A stretch of 64,000 bases of DNA from Bipolaris cookei. Its lineage: Eukaryota; Ascomycota; Dothideomycetes; Pleosporales; Pleosporaceae. The stretch is from the NCBI GenBank assembly GCA_002286855.1, contig NRSV01000012.1, positions 434,001 through 498,000 of the forward strand, written 5' to 3'. Position 1 is the first letter of the stretch; the number at the start of each line of letters is the position of its first letter. The notes beneath the pieces were generated by a model, which made no database searches, was not told the DNA's origin, and saw nothing but the letters and a program-made list of their open reading frames with translations. Below, one piece after another: positions 22,305 through 34,400 of this stretch. The position numbers were made by a program, and so were the translations under genes.

Positions 22305-24158
22305 TTACTGATGTTTGACTGGTAGCTTGATGGGGCGGCCTGAACGTGAGCGTGGTGATGGTAGTGCGGCTGATTGATTAGTTGGCCCCGCACCACCATT
22401 ACTACTACCAATGATAATACTTTTTGATACTGGCTTCGTACAGCGCTTGAAGCTAGGCTTCTTGCTAATTTGGAAGATTTTGATGGCTTTTTAAAGTCGT
22501 TCGTGGGCGGCTTGGCGGGCTATCCGGTGGGCAGCTGCTTCAGCTTTCTGCCTCTCACGATCTAGTTTTGCCTCCGCCCGCGCACGTCGCCGCGCATCTA
22601 GTTCTTGAGCTTTGAGTAGCTTTATCTAGTTTCTAGCTTCAATCGTGATAGCTCTTTGGCGTTGTAACTCCTCATAATCACGCTGTTTCTGCTCATATTG
22701 CTGACGAGCTTCTCGCATTTTCTGTGGAGACCAGAAAGTAGCTCCACCATGATAATCTTCGGACAGCTCGAGCGTACCAGGCTGGATACGCTCCTTCCGC
22801 TGTCTCTCATCGACGAGAGCTGCCTGGAGTTGCTTGTTTTCTCGCTGAAGAAACACTGTATTGGCGGATAGTTTCATCATGATTCTATTGAGCGCTGAGA
22901 TCGATCTATTGCTTGTAGGTTGATTGAGTAGCTGCCGAATCGTTCTCCAACCAGAAACTGATGCTACTAATGCGTCTCTATCGCTGTTAGTAGCTGTCGT
23001 TTTGAATTTTTGGAGTATAACTTCTGGATTGAATGGTGAGAGTCCAGTAGCTCTAAAAGCATGGAGAATTGATAATTCCTTGAACGCTGCGCACCAAGCT
23101 CTCCAGAATATTGGGAAGAAATGAGATTTGGTGAATGGTATTAGCCCTTGGCTGGTATCGGTGAAGTTTGATAGCTCGTTCGAGTATGCGGTGGATAGTG
23201 GCTTGAACAATCCAATATCGAGCGGCTCCAGCGTATGCGTTGAGTGCGGCGGGAATATAGCTAACAATAATTTATTCTGACCACAGTATTCAATAAGATC
23301 CATCGTTATATGACTATGATGCCCATCCATGATGAGTAATCGGTAAGAAGATCGAGCTTTTGGCTTGGTGGCTGGGTCGAACACTTGTTTGAGCCATTGG
23401 AGACCGATATTATCGTTCGACCAGCCAGTGGCTGATGCGGCGATATACATAGTATGGATATCAGGATCAAAACCTTGGAGCCATGAGTTCTGGATAGAGC
23501 TGGATTTTCTGGAGTAGATAATACTTGGATTTAGATACGATCCATCCGCGCAGATACATGCAATCAGCGTAATTCATTCGCGATTACCACCTTGAATATT
23601 TGAGCTTTTCAATTTGGACTGGAGAGCAGCTTTAGAAAAGATTCCGACTGAGTGAGACTGTACTCCAATCATGAAGTCTTTCTCATCCATATATTATATA
23701 TGCCGCGGCTCCACTTTATATTGATCGATTTTTGGGCGTAGAAGCTCGAAGTAGAGCTGGTATTTCTTTTCTGAATCAGCTCAGCGGCGGCCGCGATTGA
23801 TAGTCGTGATGCACTTAAGTATAACAAGATGGCAGTAGCGATGAACAAAGGGATCAATCCAGTCGTATCCGAGCTACTTCTGGGCCGGCTGCGACGCGAT
23901 ATTACGAATAATACTCTGTGTGGGTGGTAGGCCTCGCTTAGTGAGTCTATCGATATAATCGATAAGCTCAGCTTCATGTTGTGGGTGAACTGCTTGCTGG
24001 TTCTGTGCAGCTGCTTATCTGGAGCTGGAAACACCTCGGTGGCAGCGGCTCAGCGTTTCTGGATCAACACCATATTTTTTTGCGATTTGAGAATACACAA
24101 GCTTTTCATTAGACATCAAATCGTCAATAGCAGCAAGCGCAGCGTCAATTGATTGCAT
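22305..24158 (-). pseudogene. pogo/Fot1-type transposase with seven in-frame stops
   Basis: One continuous frame of 618 codons from the ATG at 24158 to TAA at 22307-22305. It is broken by seven premature stops at 24017-24015, 23876-23874, 23783-23781, 23696-23694, 23576-23574, 22628-22626 and 22493-22491, with no frameshift. An N-terminal helix-turn-helix/psq-like segment (MQSIDAALAAIDDLM) leads to a catalytic core. The three acidic residues are seen in ICADGS, LIMDGHHSH and THTLEPLDIG (DDD of the DDE_1 class). A charged coiled-coil C-terminus follows. Every stop is explained by a C-to-T or G-to-A change from CAA, CAG, CGA or TGG, which fits RIP-like mutation. No functional product is expected. 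Confidence 0.92.
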
Positions 24159-24221
24159 TTTGGTCACGTTGTGGATGGTTGAAGTGGATAGAATAATTAG
24201 TGTTAGAGGACGTAATCTGGT

Positions 24222-24241
24222 GTTGGCCCGTCCGGCACCTC
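24222..24241. repeat. right terminal inverted repeat of the pogo-like element
   Basis: 20 bp that are a perfect reverse complement of 22169-22188, followed by the TA target dinucleotide at 24242-24243. Confidence 0.93.
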
Positions 24242-24243
24242 TA

Positions 24244-25052
24244 TATATGCAGAATCGAAAATGAATTATTTGTTGTGTTGGTCGAGGGCGAGATGGTGAT
24301 GGCAGGTGTTTAGGTCGCCAAGTCCCCATACATAGTTCTAGGAAGATAGCGGGGGTTTCGCGGGCGGAAATTGGAGGTTGGTGTAATGGGCTAGACTCAA
24401 GAGAGTGCTATGCCAAGGGCAATGCCGGGTGCAACAAGATTGTATTCGATAGAGAGCTAACAGCTATCTACCCAAGAGCTTATATCTATGCAGGGATCGG
24501 AGAAATATGCTTTCCCGTTGATTTGAGCGTTGTCTGAGCGCTGCGTCCGAACGCGGTTCGGATGGGCAGAATCTGGGTGCTATGGCCTCCACCCGATTCT
24601 GTGATCGCGCACCGAGATACTATCGAGGAGCTCTACCAAAGGGCGTCTAGCCCGTTACATTGGGGCAGAAATTGGAGGCTGAGACGAAACATGGCGAGTT
24701 TGAGTGCTGTGGAAAACATTGTTCGAATATATCTACAGCGTGTGAAACTCAAAGATCAGACTTCACTACACAAGGTTCTGGATCGTGAGTACTAGTAAAA
24801 TGTCTTGAATAGTTTCGTTTAAGTTATCTGTTCAACACACTTGACACAATTGCAAGTGTCTCTTCTCAAAACCAAATGTTTTCAAATATTACAAACAATT
24901 AAAGACATACTTCTAAGCAAACATTGACTTCGTCTAGTCTTCATGAACATACCGAACATCCCTTTCCTTAAAACACGCCATTCGTTTCGGCGAGCGATAG
25001 TTATGGAATTCAATCTGATATCATTGTATTTACTGTACAAAAGAAATGGCCA
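24244..25052. other. intergenic flank of the transposon, no supported gene
   Basis: This stretch contains a 77-codon plus-strand frame (24562-24795) with an RIWVLWPPP start that faintly recalls fungal JmjC-like proteins. It is too short and isolated to call. A gene relic next to the transposon is possible. Confidence 0.4.
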
Positions 25053-26887
25053 TTATGACTGTCGTCCTTCTTCTTGTCCACTTCTATGCTGTTCATCGCC
25101 ACCTCCCTCTTTCCACTTGCTGCGTAGCCATTTCAATTTGAACCAGTCGCTCAACGCATCTTGGCTTCTATTTTCCGAGCTATATGCCCAACTCCTTCTT
25201 GCTCGGGAGGCATCGGGTAAGTCTGCATCTGATAAATCGTCATCTGGGTCGGGATGATAGAGTAATGGCGAAGACGAAGTAGGATCGGTGGGTCTTTTCC
25301 CTTGGGATACGCTTCTGGTTTGCCGGGTAAGGCCTTCAAACCAAGATCTCCGGCGCATTTGGTTGAGCCAAGCGGATTGTACCTTGTTTCGTCGTGGAGG
25401 CAACGTGCCTGATCTTGGCCTATGATCAAGATCCACGGATCGGATTGCAGGTGAGGGTAAAGTCTCGCGGTCATTGAGTTCATCCCATATTTCGTGCGTT
25501 TCCTCAGATATAGTCAGGCGTCGTCTTCGTGAGGACTTATGAGGCCGTGTGTTGGCCTGGGCTGCGTGCAGGGCTGCAGTATCCAGTGACAATCGCTTCT
25601 TGGGATTGGATAAAGGCCGAGCAGGACCAGCCAGTGCTCGGGCTAGCAGCGGTGTTGTTTCGTCGACAGATTTACGTTTGGTGTGCGCAGAGAAGTAGCC
25701 ACGGTCTCCTCCAGCTTCCTCATCGGTGAGCATTGGTGATGCCGGGTCGTCAAGAATATGGGTATGCGATATGCCGATACCAGGTTGAAGCACCGTCTTG
25801 GGCATGGGAATCCTGCCCACCTTGACCGCTATTGGCGACCTTGGTTCTTCCTCATTGTCCTCAAGGCGCCAGCTCAAGCAGACAACGCCTACCAGAAGGA
25901 CCACAGTACCGAGTGCGATGAGTCCAGCGTGGAGACTCGACAGTCGGTCGCTCTGGTCAAAGTATATCAATCCGTCTATAATGGCAATAATGTTATAGAC
26001 ACAAAAGACCAAAGGATAGAGGACACTAGTGCTACACAACTTGAGTCCGCAGTGCATGTAATAGAGTTGCGTCAAGGCGAATACAACTAATCCAATCAGG
26101 ATCATCCAAGACTGCCAACGATTAAACTCATTGTGGCGATCCACGATTGTGCGGACCAACAGCTCAACAGCGCTCTTGGCGACAAGTAGCGAATGCGCAG
26201 AGAGTATGCCACTGACGCATCCAAAGGCCATTCCTCGTATCAAGCGTAGTCTAGGAGTGGTGCGGGGATAGATGCGCTTGAGGACCCAGGTGGCGGTAAC
26301 CAAGATCACCACAGCAACGCCCGTCATGCTCATCCAAATGAGAAAGTTGGTTCGTCCCAGTAAAATCAATAATTGGTCCAGATTATGCGACGGCTCGGCA
26401 ATGGCGCCGAAGAGGGCTATTAGCAATGCGCCGACAGCGACGAGCAGTGTGCCAGCGAGCGAGTAGCGCGTAAAGGGCTCGCTCAGAATAATGGAGGCGC
26501 ATATAGAATTGAAGACCAGGCCAGAAGCCTGGAGGGTGGAGAGGACGGGGAGGGGGAGGGTAGTGATTTGGATGGTGCTGCCGACAATGTTTGCCACGAG
26601 GAACATAAGCATGCCGAGCTATCCGGGGTTAGCAAAATGATTGTGTGTGGGGGAGAGAGGATGCGTGCCTGCCATCTCCGTCGCCTGTAAGGTGGCCGTC
26701 TTTCGTCATCGTCGTCCTTTTCTTCCTCAAGGAGATGCGACTTGCGCTGGAGTGTAAGGCCGACACTCTGGATGCTGGTCGACGCGAGGCCGACGATTAT
26801 TCCCAGCTATCGCGAGGTCAGTCAGCAGATTTATATTCCTGGAGCCAGACTCACAGCAACGCTCGCGCCTGGCGACATTCCGACCAT
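25053..26887 (-). CDS. NIPA-type (DUF803) magnesium transporter-like membrane protein
   Basis: A predicted 578-residue protein from exons 26887-26855, 26806-26669 and 26618-25053. The first exons encode a hydrophobic start (ALGIIVGLASTSIQSVGLTLQRKSHLL) and the large exon adds about eight further membrane spans. Family features include SGLVFNSICASIILSEPFTR and VKxLR-type loops, with a polar ending near residue 310. NIPA proteins are plasma-membrane or endosomal Mg2+ carriers of the DMT fold. Fungal members often carry a long tail, and here about 270 Ser/Arg/Pro-rich residues follow, probably cytosolic and phosphorylated. The second intron (26668-26619, 50 nt) joins in frame only with a GC donor (CAG|GCACGC), a TGCTAAC branch site and a TAG acceptor. 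The gene is divergent from VMA4. Confidence 0.85.
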
Positions 26888-27533
26888 GACTGTGTCTGTT
26901 GGCTGCTGTCGGTGACCGCACCTGTGCTACCTGGGGGTGTGGCGCATGCTGTGCGAGCGGAGGACGAGGAATGGGGGACAAAGAAAAACAGAAGAGTGGA
27001 AGAGCGCAGCTGGCGGTGGCAGCGTAGACGTGGACGTGGTCCCGAAACGTGACGCTGTCAAGTCGGTGAAGTTGGGGGGTGGAGGGCTAGCCGGTGGGTG
27101 TGGCAGGGGTCAGCCGACTGATGATGTATGTAGAGTAGTGGGTTAGGAAGCTGGCGCGACGAGGCGTGTGTGTGCACCGAACGACAGCTGGACAAAGAAA
27201 CAAACACAGAAAGCGGTAAATAAGAAATGCTTGTCGGCGCGACATAGGGCTGGTTCGAACGTGCGATGGCGTTGCAGTCAGTGGGAGACGCGCTGTGGCT
27301 GCGTGTGTGGCTGCCATGGCTAGTGGTGTGGCTAGTGCAATCAGTGTGGCTAGTGGGGGCGGGCAGCATCTGGGGCTTCTATCGCCAATTGGTGGGCCCA
27401 GCGCATGCACCTCGAGCAGCTTGTCCAAGCTCCGTCACTGCCCATACCGCCCGACGACTCCAACTCCATCGCCAGATCCCACGCTCACATACCCCTCCAC
27501 CACCACCGACGAACCCCCACCGCCGTCGCCATC
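26888..27533. promoter_or_regulatory. divergent promoter region of the NIPA-like gene and VMA4
   Basis: There is no supported gene between the two start codons. It contains imperfect copies of GTGTGGCTAGTG (about 27316-27325, 27326-27337 and 27344-27355), which might be regulatory or merely repetitive. A C/A-rich leader (27440-27530) precedes VMA4. Confidence 0.45.
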
Positions 27534-28365
27534 ATGTCGCAAGTCCACGCCCTCTCCGACGACCAGGTATGATGCCCGCCGCAGCTCCAGGCAGCTCCAG
27601 AGCTCCCCACCTACGTCAACACCACTCCATGCTAACAAGCCTCCCATGGCAGGTCGCCGGCGAGCTCAAGAAGATGACAGCCTTTATCCGTCAGGAGGCC
27701 ATGGAAAAGGCAAATGAGATCCGCCTCAAGGCCGACGAGGAGTTTGCCATTGAAAAGTCCAAGCTGGTGCGCCAGGAGCAGGCCTCCATCGACGCCTCGT
27801 ACGAAAAGAAGTTCAAGCAGGCCAGCATGTCACAGCAAATCACCCGCTCCACCGTCTCTAACAAGAGCCGATTACGCATTTTGTCCGCCCGCCAGGAGCT
27901 GCTCAACCGCTTGTTTGAGGACGCCGAGAAGAAGCTGGCGGATATTTCCAAGGACAAGAGCAAGTACCAGTCCATCCTGAAGAACCTCATTCTCGAGGGC
28001 GCATACGCCTTGAACGAGGACAAGCTGCAGGTCAAGGTGCGCAAGGCAGACATTGATCTGACCAAGAAGGCCATCGAAGAGGCTCAGACCGAGTTCAAGA
28101 AGAATCTGAGCAAGGACGTTGCCATTACCATTGACGAGAGCGACCCGCTGCCCGAGGGATCGTAAGTTGATATGTCCGATTCATCCAGGTTTATGACTAA
28201 TTTAGTCCAAACAGCGCTGGCGGTGCCATTATTGTCGGCACAAACGGCAAGATCGACATCAACAACACCTTCCAAGAACGACTGAAGCTACTCGAGTCCC
28301 AGGCACTGCCATCCATCAGGGTCACGCTCTTTGGAGAGAACGAGAACAGAAAGTTCCACGACTAA
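27534..28365 (+). CDS. VMA4: V-type proton ATPase subunit E
   Basis: A 230-residue peripheral-stalk subunit of the vacuolar H+-ATPase V1 sector. Exons are 27534-27566, 27653-28161 and 28215-28365 (GTATGA and GTAAGT donors, phases 0 and 2). The start MSQVHALSDDQ-VAGELKKM is followed by a long charged helix (FIRQEAMEKANEIRLKADEE and FAIEKSKLV) and the C-terminal globular part with GGAIIVGTNGKIDINNTF and LRVTLFG-like ends typical of Vma4. The length is normal. An open frame extends upstream of 27534, but the first exon/intron pair fixes the start. Confidence 0.95.
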
Positions 28366-28796
28366 GCTCCTTTTTGTACGGCGATCCGAGGGATTTTAAT
28401 CATCATGACCATGGCATTTGCTCACCCATATAATGTCGGAATACAGGGAACATGTGCGTTTTGTACCATGCGCTTGGCACACAAGTGACTTTTTTGCCGA
28501 GTAAACTCTGCACATGCGGAGAAAGAGAGGAAGAGTTGTTCTGTACATTACTCCAAGCAAGATATAGCGAGTCAACTTTGCAAATTTACCGTACACACAG
28601 TAGTTCGGAGCATTGTCTCTGGACACTGCTTACTATTTATTTGATTATCGTCACAAATAATAAAACTGTGCCGTTAAATCGTATATATGCAGAAAAGAAA
28701 AGGGGTATATGTACGTCCATCATCAAATCGCATAAGTACTTGTCGCCGCCTAATAATACTGTACCAAAACCGCAGACGCGAAGATGCCCGGCAGTA
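28366..28796. other. intergenic between convergent 3' ends, no gene seen
   Basis: AT-rich space between the VMA4 stop and the 3' end of the mucin-like gene, presumably holding both polyadenylation regions. Nothing else was seen. Confidence 0.5.
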
Positions 28797-30415
28797 TCAA
28801 TTCCTCAACGGCCAATCCGTCGTCTCACCATTCCATCCCCTCTCCACTCTCACCCCATGTCTTAACCCCACATTCTCCTCTTCATCCTGCTTTTGCTTAT
28901 AGTATCCGCCATACCCCCCACCAGTATAATAATACTCCGGCCCGTAATCCTCCAAGTACGCCTCCAGTGACATCGAGGAAAAGCTTGACACCGCGAGACC
29001 AGACGAACTACTTCCCGTCCCACTATACTGCGCCGCCGCGTGCGGAACCGCCAGTGTAGGTCGGTAAACCGATTTATCCCTCGCATCATTTACTAGCACC
29101 TCTTCCATCAGACTCGGTGTGGGGACAGGTTTCCGCCGTATACTCCCCACCTCTCTATTGCCACCACCAAAACTTCGTTTCCGATGCGCATACCGCCCCA
29201 ACACAGGTGATTCCACCTCCACCCCTCCAATACTCTCCCCTGGCTCCCTCATCTCAGCCACAGAATGCAAACTCGACCCACTGATCCTTCTCCCCCTTGC
29301 CCGATTCGACGAATGGCTATGACACAGCGCCGGCGCCACCATCGGCGTATGGGAATCCTGCCCCCTAACCATAGCTGCAGAGTATGTGTCGTAAGCATCT
29401 CGATCGTCCCAGGCGCTGTCTTCGACGCCACGTGTGTAGTGCTGGGTTAGTGGTAAGGTGGCGCTGTCGGAGGGACCTTGTTGAAAGGAGAAGCGCGGGA
29501 TGAAGCCGGGGGAGGAGGGGGGTTGGCTTCCTTCGAGGGTTTTTTTGCGGTGGCGGCGGAGGAGGAAGACGAGAAGAAGGAGGAGAGAGATGGAGAGGAG
29601 GCCTAAGGGGAGGGCGAGGCCTAATGCAAGATTTTGGCGGGAGGTGAGGCCGGAGGGGGGGGGGGGTGGAGCGGGGGGGTCTGAGGGTGTGCTTGTTGGG
29701 GTTACGGAGGAGGGAGATGGAGTTGAGATTGTGGGTGTTGGCGAGGAAGAGAAGGACGAGCTGGAGGTAGGTGAAGTCGAAGTCGATGAGGAGGACCGCT
29801 CTGACGAAGATGAAGACGGCGGAATCGTAGTCTGACTCGACACTGCAATTGTACTTCGCCCACTCTCGCTCTCCAACCTAGACGATGTAGACGCTGTTGT
29901 AGTTGTACTCGTTACCCACCCCTCCGTCTCCGTAACTACACTCTGCCCCGTCCTCGTCACAGAAGCCGGTACACCAGTCGGCACACTCCCACTCTCTGGC
30001 GGCGCCGCCGTCGCAGGCCCAAACGCATCAATAAGATACCTCTGCACCTCGACCGGCAACTCTTGAAACCACTGCGGTCGATTATCATCCAGGAATGCGG
30101 TCCAGAGTATACTTGATACAGCAGGCACGTTTGTAGCAGCGACTTGGCGGAGTGATTGGGGGAGGGCGGTAATGAGGATGTTGACGAAGTCGATACTACT
30201 CGTCATACATATTAGCAACCGTTCCCATTAAAATTAAAAATATCAGCATGTGCATTTCAGAGAGGGATAGAAGAGTGTTCTTACGCATCAATATCCTGTC
30301 TCCCTTGCAATTGTGGTGCAGCCGTGATATCAGGCGGTGCGGGCACCACGGCTCCATCTACGACTTCGTTTCCCAGCAGCAGAAGAATATAGCACCATCT
30401 TCGTAGCGAGCGCAT
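28797..30415 (-). CDS. mucin-like single-pass membrane protein, function unknown
   Basis: A predicted 509-residue protein from exons 30415-30285 and 30195-28797 (GTAAGA donor, TAG acceptor, phase 2). The N-terminus (RSLRRWCYILLLLG) is a probable signal peptide. A folded segment of about 60 residues (IDFVNILITALPQSLRQ) precedes a Ser/Thr/Pro-rich stalk (about 105-225) that ends in a poly-Pro run. One membrane span follows at about 235-256, then the basic stop-transfer RRHRKK. The cytosolic tail is long, with Arg/Ser motifs and a Tyr/Gly-rich end. The layout suggests an O-glycosylated wall sensor or anchor. No named domain is recognised. The stretch on the other strand, rich in poly-G, is an artefact of the Pro codons. 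Confidence 0.75.
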
Positions 30416-31451
30416 AAATCGCGGTTTCCCGAGATGGAAGAAAAGAAAAGCGAGTGTTTGATCGGGTACACGAAAGAAAAGAGAAAAAGAGATTCCAACT
30501 ACGCAGTCTTCATACCCAATGTTCGTTTTCTCCAATTCACCTCATGTGTATAGTTGTAAAGACGAAGCGCAAAAAAAAAGAATATCTGAAAGAATGCTGC
30601 GTACCCCATATCCCTCAAAAACATCCTCAACCGTCCTGTAGTACTCCACATACATTTTTCTTTTTTTTTAGCACCACCAGCCCCCAAGATACACACTCAT
30701 CTAATTCGTCCCTACGCTCAAGGCTGTGACGAACATGGCTTCACACTCACGTAAACTTCCCAACACAGCCCCAAGCTTGATCGCCTCGGCTCAACGCCAC
30801 CCGCCCGCCATCCTTTCCACATAAGATACTCTACCTGCAGATTCGGTAGCAAAGTCCTGTCTAATTATCCGACGGACACGTAACTGGTTGATATCACCGT
30901 TATGCCCCTAGTATTGTATTTCCTTGCACGTGAGGTGGTTGGTTTGGAAAGTAAAGGTGCGGTTGGGAAATCAGGTTTCCGAGAAGTGGGGGCAGGGGTT
31001 TGTGTGGCGGTGGCGAAGGCGGGGGATGAGTGGCGGTGCTGGGGTGGCGAGGGTCGGCTGGCAAGCGAAGAGAAAGAGAATACACCTAGTAAGATGGTAT
31101 GCCGGTTTTTTGAGTTGTGGGGTGCTGTGAATAGATGGGTGGGGGAGGGATTGTGATTGGGTGGTGTATTTTGGGGTAGAAAACAGGGTGAGGGTAGAGT
31201 AAGATGCGGACATCAGCAGTATTACTAGAGTAGTCTATAGTGTAATTCTACGCCTAGTCGACCATAAATGTAATCTAGGCAAAGAACAGCAAATAATCGT
31301 GTACGATACCGTAATACTCTACTATTTCCCCATGTATACTGTACCGCCCTAACCCCCACACTCATATCCATACTCATACAACCCATATCACATCAAACAC
31401 TCACATCTTCCTTTCCCCTCTACCCAAACTTTTCCCAAGGAAAAAAAGCCT
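30416..31451. other. intergenic, no gene seen
   Basis: About 1 kb with A/T homopolymer runs (30570-30580 and 30661-30671) and GT-rich and GA-rich stretches (30930-31200). The open frames there follow from base composition. No RNA or repeat family was recognised. Confidence 0.5.
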
Positions 31452-34400
31452 CTACACCCTCACCCTAGCAGCACTCTCGTTCCGCTCAATCGCCATACCG
31501 AATCCAAAATCCTTCTTCCGCTTGTTCCCCTTGCGATCACCATACTGCTCGTCAAACTTCTTAATTGCATTCAGACTGCTCATGTCCTCGCTGATACTGG
31601 CGCTAATTTCCTGCAGCGCCTTGTCAAAGTGGCGGGCATGCAGCGTGCGTTTTTCGGGAAAAGCATAGATTTGGCCGCGGACGAGATGTGGGGGTTTAGA
31701 CGACGACGACGAAGTGACTACAGAGTCAGTCTTGTTGGATTCAGATTCTGTACTCTCGTCACTTTGTTGTAAAGCGGTTTTTGCGGCGGCCAGGGCAGCT
31801 TGTTCGTTTTCTTCCTTGACACAGGCGAGGGCTGCTGAGACGGCAATGTTCTTGAGGTCGCTTCCACTATAGAAAGGTGTGCGCTTTGCAATGTCGTCTA
31901 GATCGACAGACTCATCTAGTTGCTCACCCTTGAGATGGATGCGCAGGATTTCTTTGCGATCGGCTTGCGTAGGCAGATCAACGAGTAGGCGGCGAGGCAG
32001 GCGACGAATAACGGCGTCATCCAGGTCAAAAGGCCGGTTTGTAGCTACCATGACGAACACAGAGAGATCGTTAAGGCCATCCCATTCTTTAAGAAACTGA
32101 TTAAGAACATCGCGGTGGGACGCCCGTTCGCGCATTGCATCTCTTGATGCGAATACAGCATCTGCTTCGTCGAGGAACACAATGCATGGCGACAGTTTGC
32201 GCGCCAGCGAGAAGATGGCGGCAACGTTCTTCTCGCCCTCGCCAACGTACTTGTCCATGATCTGACTCCCAGACACTTCAAGTACCGAACTGCCACTCTC
32301 CTTTGCCACGGCTTTGGCAAGAAGCGTCTTGCCGGTACCTGGAGGTCCGTACAGCAGTGCACCCGAAATCTTCTCGGTCGCTAGGATACCATAGCTGAAT
32401 GCTTCAGGCCGGAGCAACGACAAGGAAGTGATTGTGCGTATCGAGTCTACAGTCTCTGTTGGTACGTGAACCTGCTCGAACGTCGTCTTGATTTGATCAG
32501 GGTCTGCGATGCCAGGCATAAGTCGCTTCTCATGCTTGTTGGCAGTAGCCGCTATTTTTTGTAGATTGTGTTGATGCCGCATAGCCCTTTCATCCACACG
32601 TTTCCGTGCAGGGTCAGGCTCAATTTTTGCTCCCATATTGTTTAACGTATTTTTGGATCGCTTAGATATCTCGGCCGCTTTCTCGAAAAAGGTATACTTG
32701 GCAGTGTCACTAGATTTTAGCAAGCCTATGGCCAGGGCTACATGCGCCCAGCTCAACTGGTTTGGTGCATTCCCAGACTTCTGTGCCGGACTCGAAACTA
32801 GCAAACCCAGAGCTGTCAAGGCTACTCTGTGCACTTCATCGTAAGTCAGCACCCGGTTAAAGTGCGATTCCGAGAATATTGGTGCCCAGTTGCGGAAGCG
32901 TAACATGCTCTGGTCCATGTCAGAGATGCTAGCAGCGGCAGACGGATCCAAAGACCGAAGCATATCTCGAATGTGATACAGATTGATGTGTCGGAATTTG
33001 CTCTTTTCGTACGGCGAAATATCTGCCGAGGACGCCATACTGGTCCCGAGAGATGCAATAGTCTCGTCAAAATTTGGCGTGGGACTACTAGATTCTGCTG
33101 TCACGACAATGGTTCTGAAGAAACTACTTTCGCCTTCATTTTGAAGACCACGGACGCCGCTGTTGTCTGTTAGCTTCATTGTTGAGATACATAAATCAAT
33201 TTCCTCACCTGGCGTTCAGTTCGGGCGTGAGATCGCGTGAACAAGTACTTCCTACAATCATGATGCTCTCGCCGGAAATCCGTCGTTTGCGAACAATTTC
33301 CTCAAGTCGCTGGATAATACGACCGCCATAATGAGTGGCGTTGAGCTCCTTGAAGTCCTTTACAAGTATAACTTTGGACTTTGCTGGAACATTGGGCTTC
33401 TCCGAGGCCTGATTAATCTTGACTGCTAAGTCGATGTCTGGTCTGGCAGCAGCAGGCAATGTCGAGTTCAGATCAAGCTCGGCGCTTTCCTGGCCCAAGG
33501 AATAGTCAAAGAAGGCCGGGCTCTTGGGCGATGTTTGCTGTTGGTCAGCAGGGTGGACACGATGAAGAACCTCATTGCCGGTGATACCTCGACTTTGCTT
33601 GATGTGGTTCGAATCAATCAAAGCTTCTAAGAGAGCGGCCAGCTTGAGATCCTCCAATTGCACCTCAGCGTGATTTTGGTTACGTCCAGAATCTTCGTTT
33701 GAAGCAGCAGTAGATGATCCAAATAGATTTACCGAACCAAGTTGCAGACCTTGTAGATTCTGAGTCATAGCACGCAAAGCTGGTGTAAGGGCAATGATGG
33801 AGAGCGGTACAGCACGAGGACGCATCGCGTTCGGATCTGAATGTTCCATAGATGAGGATTGTGACCACTCTGCTTCGTCTTCGGCACCGGCTTCCTGCAT
33901 ATCTGCTACGAAGCCATTTACGTCTGCATTCAACCGATACGTTTCATAGCCCAACGCCCTGATTGAATGTGGAGATGGCTCTGCTCCTTCGCCCAAGTAG
34001 TCGGCGGCAAGCTGGGCAAGATCTTGAGCAGTCAACACGACGACGTCAGCGCCCATCTCGACAGCCCAAGACATGACACATGCATCGATGGATACCTCAT
34101 GCTCAGGCGCAGGTGAATGGAGGATTAGATTTGTCTTGGCAGCAGGGAAAGAGTCGCTGGCAGCTGGCTGTAGTGCAGAGAGAGATGCAGCCATGGTGGC
34201 GCGAATTTCGGCAACTACTAAAGAGGATAGATGTCTGGGAGTGCCCATCTGCCTGGTCCTGGCGACCTCTCGTTTCCTCGCAGCTATCTCAAGTTTGGCA
34301 TTTTGTTTTCTCATGGCTTCAATCTTCTTGCAAGGGTCCATTTCGGGGTCGTTTTGCAGCTTGTTCAGCTTTGCCCAGGCTTCGGTGAAAGTGCTGTCTT

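Larger units (their letters stand above)
22169..24241 (-). mobile_element. Tc1/mariner (pogo/Fot1-like) DNA transposon, decayed
   Basis: A 2073-bp element bounded by perfect 20-bp terminal inverted repeats (GAGGTGCCGGACGGGCCAAC at 22169-22188 and its reverse complement at 24222-24241). TA lies immediately outside on each side (22167-22168 and 24242-24243), the standard Tc1/mariner target duplication. It contains a single minus-strand transposase frame (see the pseudogene entry). The intact ends and target sites show that the whole copy is present. It is inactive by itself because of the stop codons. Confidence 0.92.

Noticed and set aside
24562..24795. 77-codon frame with RIWVLWPPP recalling JmjC-like proteins
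   Set aside because: It is too short, has no cupin metal motif, and no adjoining exon was found; at most a relic.
27245..27265. GGTTCGAAC resembling a tRNA B box
   Set aside because: No A box, acceptor stem or anticodon arm can be drawn at the right spacing.
27266..27533. Upstream in-frame extension of V-ATPase subunit E giving a 299-residue protein
   Set aside because: The extension reads through an intron and leader. The true N-terminus is the 33-nt exon at 27534-27566, which matches the Vma4 start.
29500..29835. Plus-strand Glu/Val/Gly-rich frame with a poly-G run
   Set aside because: It is antisense to the Ser/Thr/Pro stalk of the mucin-like gene; composition artefact.
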